A stretch of DNA of 5,993 bases, from NCBI GenBank assembly GCA_045125095.1, contig JBGVMW010000307.1, positions 1 to 5,993 on the forward strand. The letters run 5' to 3'. Every line of letters begins with the position of its first letter. Position 1 is the stretch's first letter. This document shows, piece after piece, positions 5,410-5,993 of this stretch. This stretch comes from JBGVMW01 sp045125095 (GTDB taxonomy: Bacteria; Bacillota; Clostridia; Lachnospirales; Lachnospiraceae). The translations under genes were made by a program, and so were the position numbers. Below the pieces are notes generated by a model. It saw only the letters and a list, made by a program, of their open reading frames with translations, did no database searches and was not told the DNA's origin.

Positions 5410-5426
5410 TGTGCGGTTATGAGCGG
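5381..5426. other. hairpin 4 of the putative oriT region
   Basis: CCGCTTAT (5381-5388) pairs with ATGAGCGG (5419-5426) at 7 of 8 positions plus one wobble. The enclosed sequence holds a small inner stem, GGGT (5389-5392) with ACCC (5396-5399), and the second copy of the 13-bp direct repeat. It ends 44 bp before the relaxase ATG. Confidence 0.5.
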
Positions 5427-5470
5427 ACAACAGAAGATTTCATCAACAATCCAAATCAAATTTTAAGAAT

Positions 5471-5993
5471 ATGGCAACAAAATCAAGCATACATATCAAA
5501 CCCTGCAGAGTGACATCAAGCGGGGCTCATAACCGGAGAACTGCCGAGTACATGCGCAATATCGGCGAGTCCAGAATCTACATTGTACCCGAACTGACTT
5601 CCAATAACGAGCAGTGGATAAACCCGGGCTTCGGCAGTCCTGACCTGCAGGCGCACTATGACAGCATCAAACGGATGGTCAAGGAAAAGACCGGACGAGC
5701 GATGCAGGAAAAGGAGCGTGAGCGCAAGGGAAAGAATGGAAAGATTATAAAAGTGGCTGGATGTTCTCCAATCCGTGAGGGAGTATTGCTCATCAGACCA
5801 GATACAACACTGGCAGATGTACGAAAGTTTGGTGAGGAGTGCCAGAGACGCTGGGGTATTACACCGCTCCAAATCTTCCTGCATAAGGACGAGGGACACT
5901 GGCTTAGTGGACAACCCAAAACCGGGGATAGGGAGAGTTTCCAAGTCGGTGAAAAGTGGTTTAAGCCGAATTATCATGCCCATATCGTATTCG
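5471..5993 (+). CDS. MobV-type relaxase/mobilization protein (5' part, runs off the window)
   Basis: The first 174 residues are present and the frame is open to the window end, so the gene is cut only by the window. Two relaxase signatures are visible. Near the N-terminus, GAHNRRTAEYMRN (18-30) fits the HNxR motif of the Pre/MobV family. At 138-171, HKDEGH, a gap, then PNYHAHIVF fits the HxDE...HxH metal-binding motif, with H138, D140, E141, H169 and H171. MobV enzymes nick one strand at oriT and carry it into the recipient using a conjugation machine supplied by a co-resident element. The two halves of the metal motif are separated by about 25 residues, much more than in classical MobV proteins. 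A basic segment, KEKERERKGKNGKIIK, lies at about 79-94. The likely oriT is directly upstream. No Shine-Dalgarno is seen before ATG 5471. Confidence 0.83.
   Translation, partial: MATKSSIHIKPCRVTSSGAHNRRTAEYMRNIGESRIYIVPELTSNNEQWINPGFGSPDLQAHYDSIKRMVKEKTGRAMQEKERERKGKNGKIIKVAGCSPIREGVLLIRPDTTLADVRKFGEECQRRWGITPLQIFLHKDEGHWLSGQPKTGDRESFQVGEKWFKPNYHAHIVF

Larger units (their letters stand above)
5247..5470. other. putative origin of transfer (oriT), multi-hairpin noncoding region
   Basis: The 224-bp gap between primase and relaxase has no credible ORF but is dense in secondary structure. It holds the hairpin at 5245-5286, a perfect 8-bp stem at 5298-5316, an 8-bp stem at 5353-5375, a larger stem at 5381-5426, and a 13-bp direct repeat. 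It is visibly richer in G and C than the flanking genes. Relaxases usually nick within or beside such hairpins directly upstream of their own gene, so this is the best oriT candidate. The exact nick site cannot be chosen from sequence alone. A single-strand replication origin is an alternative for part of it. No TAnnTTTG box was found for the relaxase gene. Confidence 0.6.

Noticed and set aside
5245..5426. CRISPR-like or riboswitch interpretation of the hairpin array
   Set aside because: The hairpins differ in sequence and spacing, so there is no repeat-spacer pattern. The following gene is a relaxase, not a metabolic gene.
5516..5983. Minus-strand ORF (155 codons) opposite the relaxase
   Set aside because: The plus strand carries clear relaxase motifs over the same bases, and the minus-strand product has no recognisable pattern.

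Overview
The window looks like part of a mobilizable element from a gut-type Bacteroidota (Bacteroides, Parabacteroides or Prevotella-like). Three things support this. Two perfect matches to the Bacteroides -7 promoter box (TAnnTTTG) lie upstream of transcription units. Most genes have weak or no Shine-Dalgarno sequence. The gene order DUF3853-type HTH protein, RepA-like ATPase, Toprim primase, MobV-type relaxase is typical of integrative mobilizable elements in this phylum. This assignment comes from memory of protein families, not from a database search. All recognised genes are on the + strand.

Region 1 (1-2524) is a cargo-like two-gene operon. A possible tail of an upstream gene ends at 43, and a -7 box lies at 83-90. 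A YhcG/DUF1016-type PD-(D/E)xK nuclease (111-1409) is followed within a few bases by an unrecognised 345-residue, charged, coiled-coil-rich protein (1415-2452). The unit closes with a strong intrinsic terminator (2492-2524). The nuclease carries an unusual in-frame repeat between its N-terminal and central domains.

Region 2 (2525-5246) is the replication and maintenance module. A -7 box (2599-2606) probably drives a small winged-HTH DUF3853 protein (2676-2984) and a RepA-like hexameric ATPase (2999-4075). A 214-bp noncoding gap follows, holding two near-identical palindromic units 68 bp apart plus a further hairpin. A Toprim-domain primase-like protein with a degenerate zinc finger (4290-5246) comes next. 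Helicase, repeated palindromes and primase together suggest autonomous replication of an excised circular form.

Region 3 (5247-5993) is the mobilization module. A 224-bp GC-rich gap is packed with at least four hairpins and a 13-bp direct repeat, and is the best candidate for oriT. It precedes a MobV-type relaxase that runs off the right end at codon 174.

The most interesting points are the nuclease plus unknown-partner cassette (a candidate defence or inter-element competition system), the duplicated palindromes between helicase and primase, and a 9-bp motif, CTTCRCTTT, shared by those palindromes and by the loop of the first oriT-region hairpin. No integrase, att site, tRNA, rRNA, CRISPR or insertion sequence is visible.
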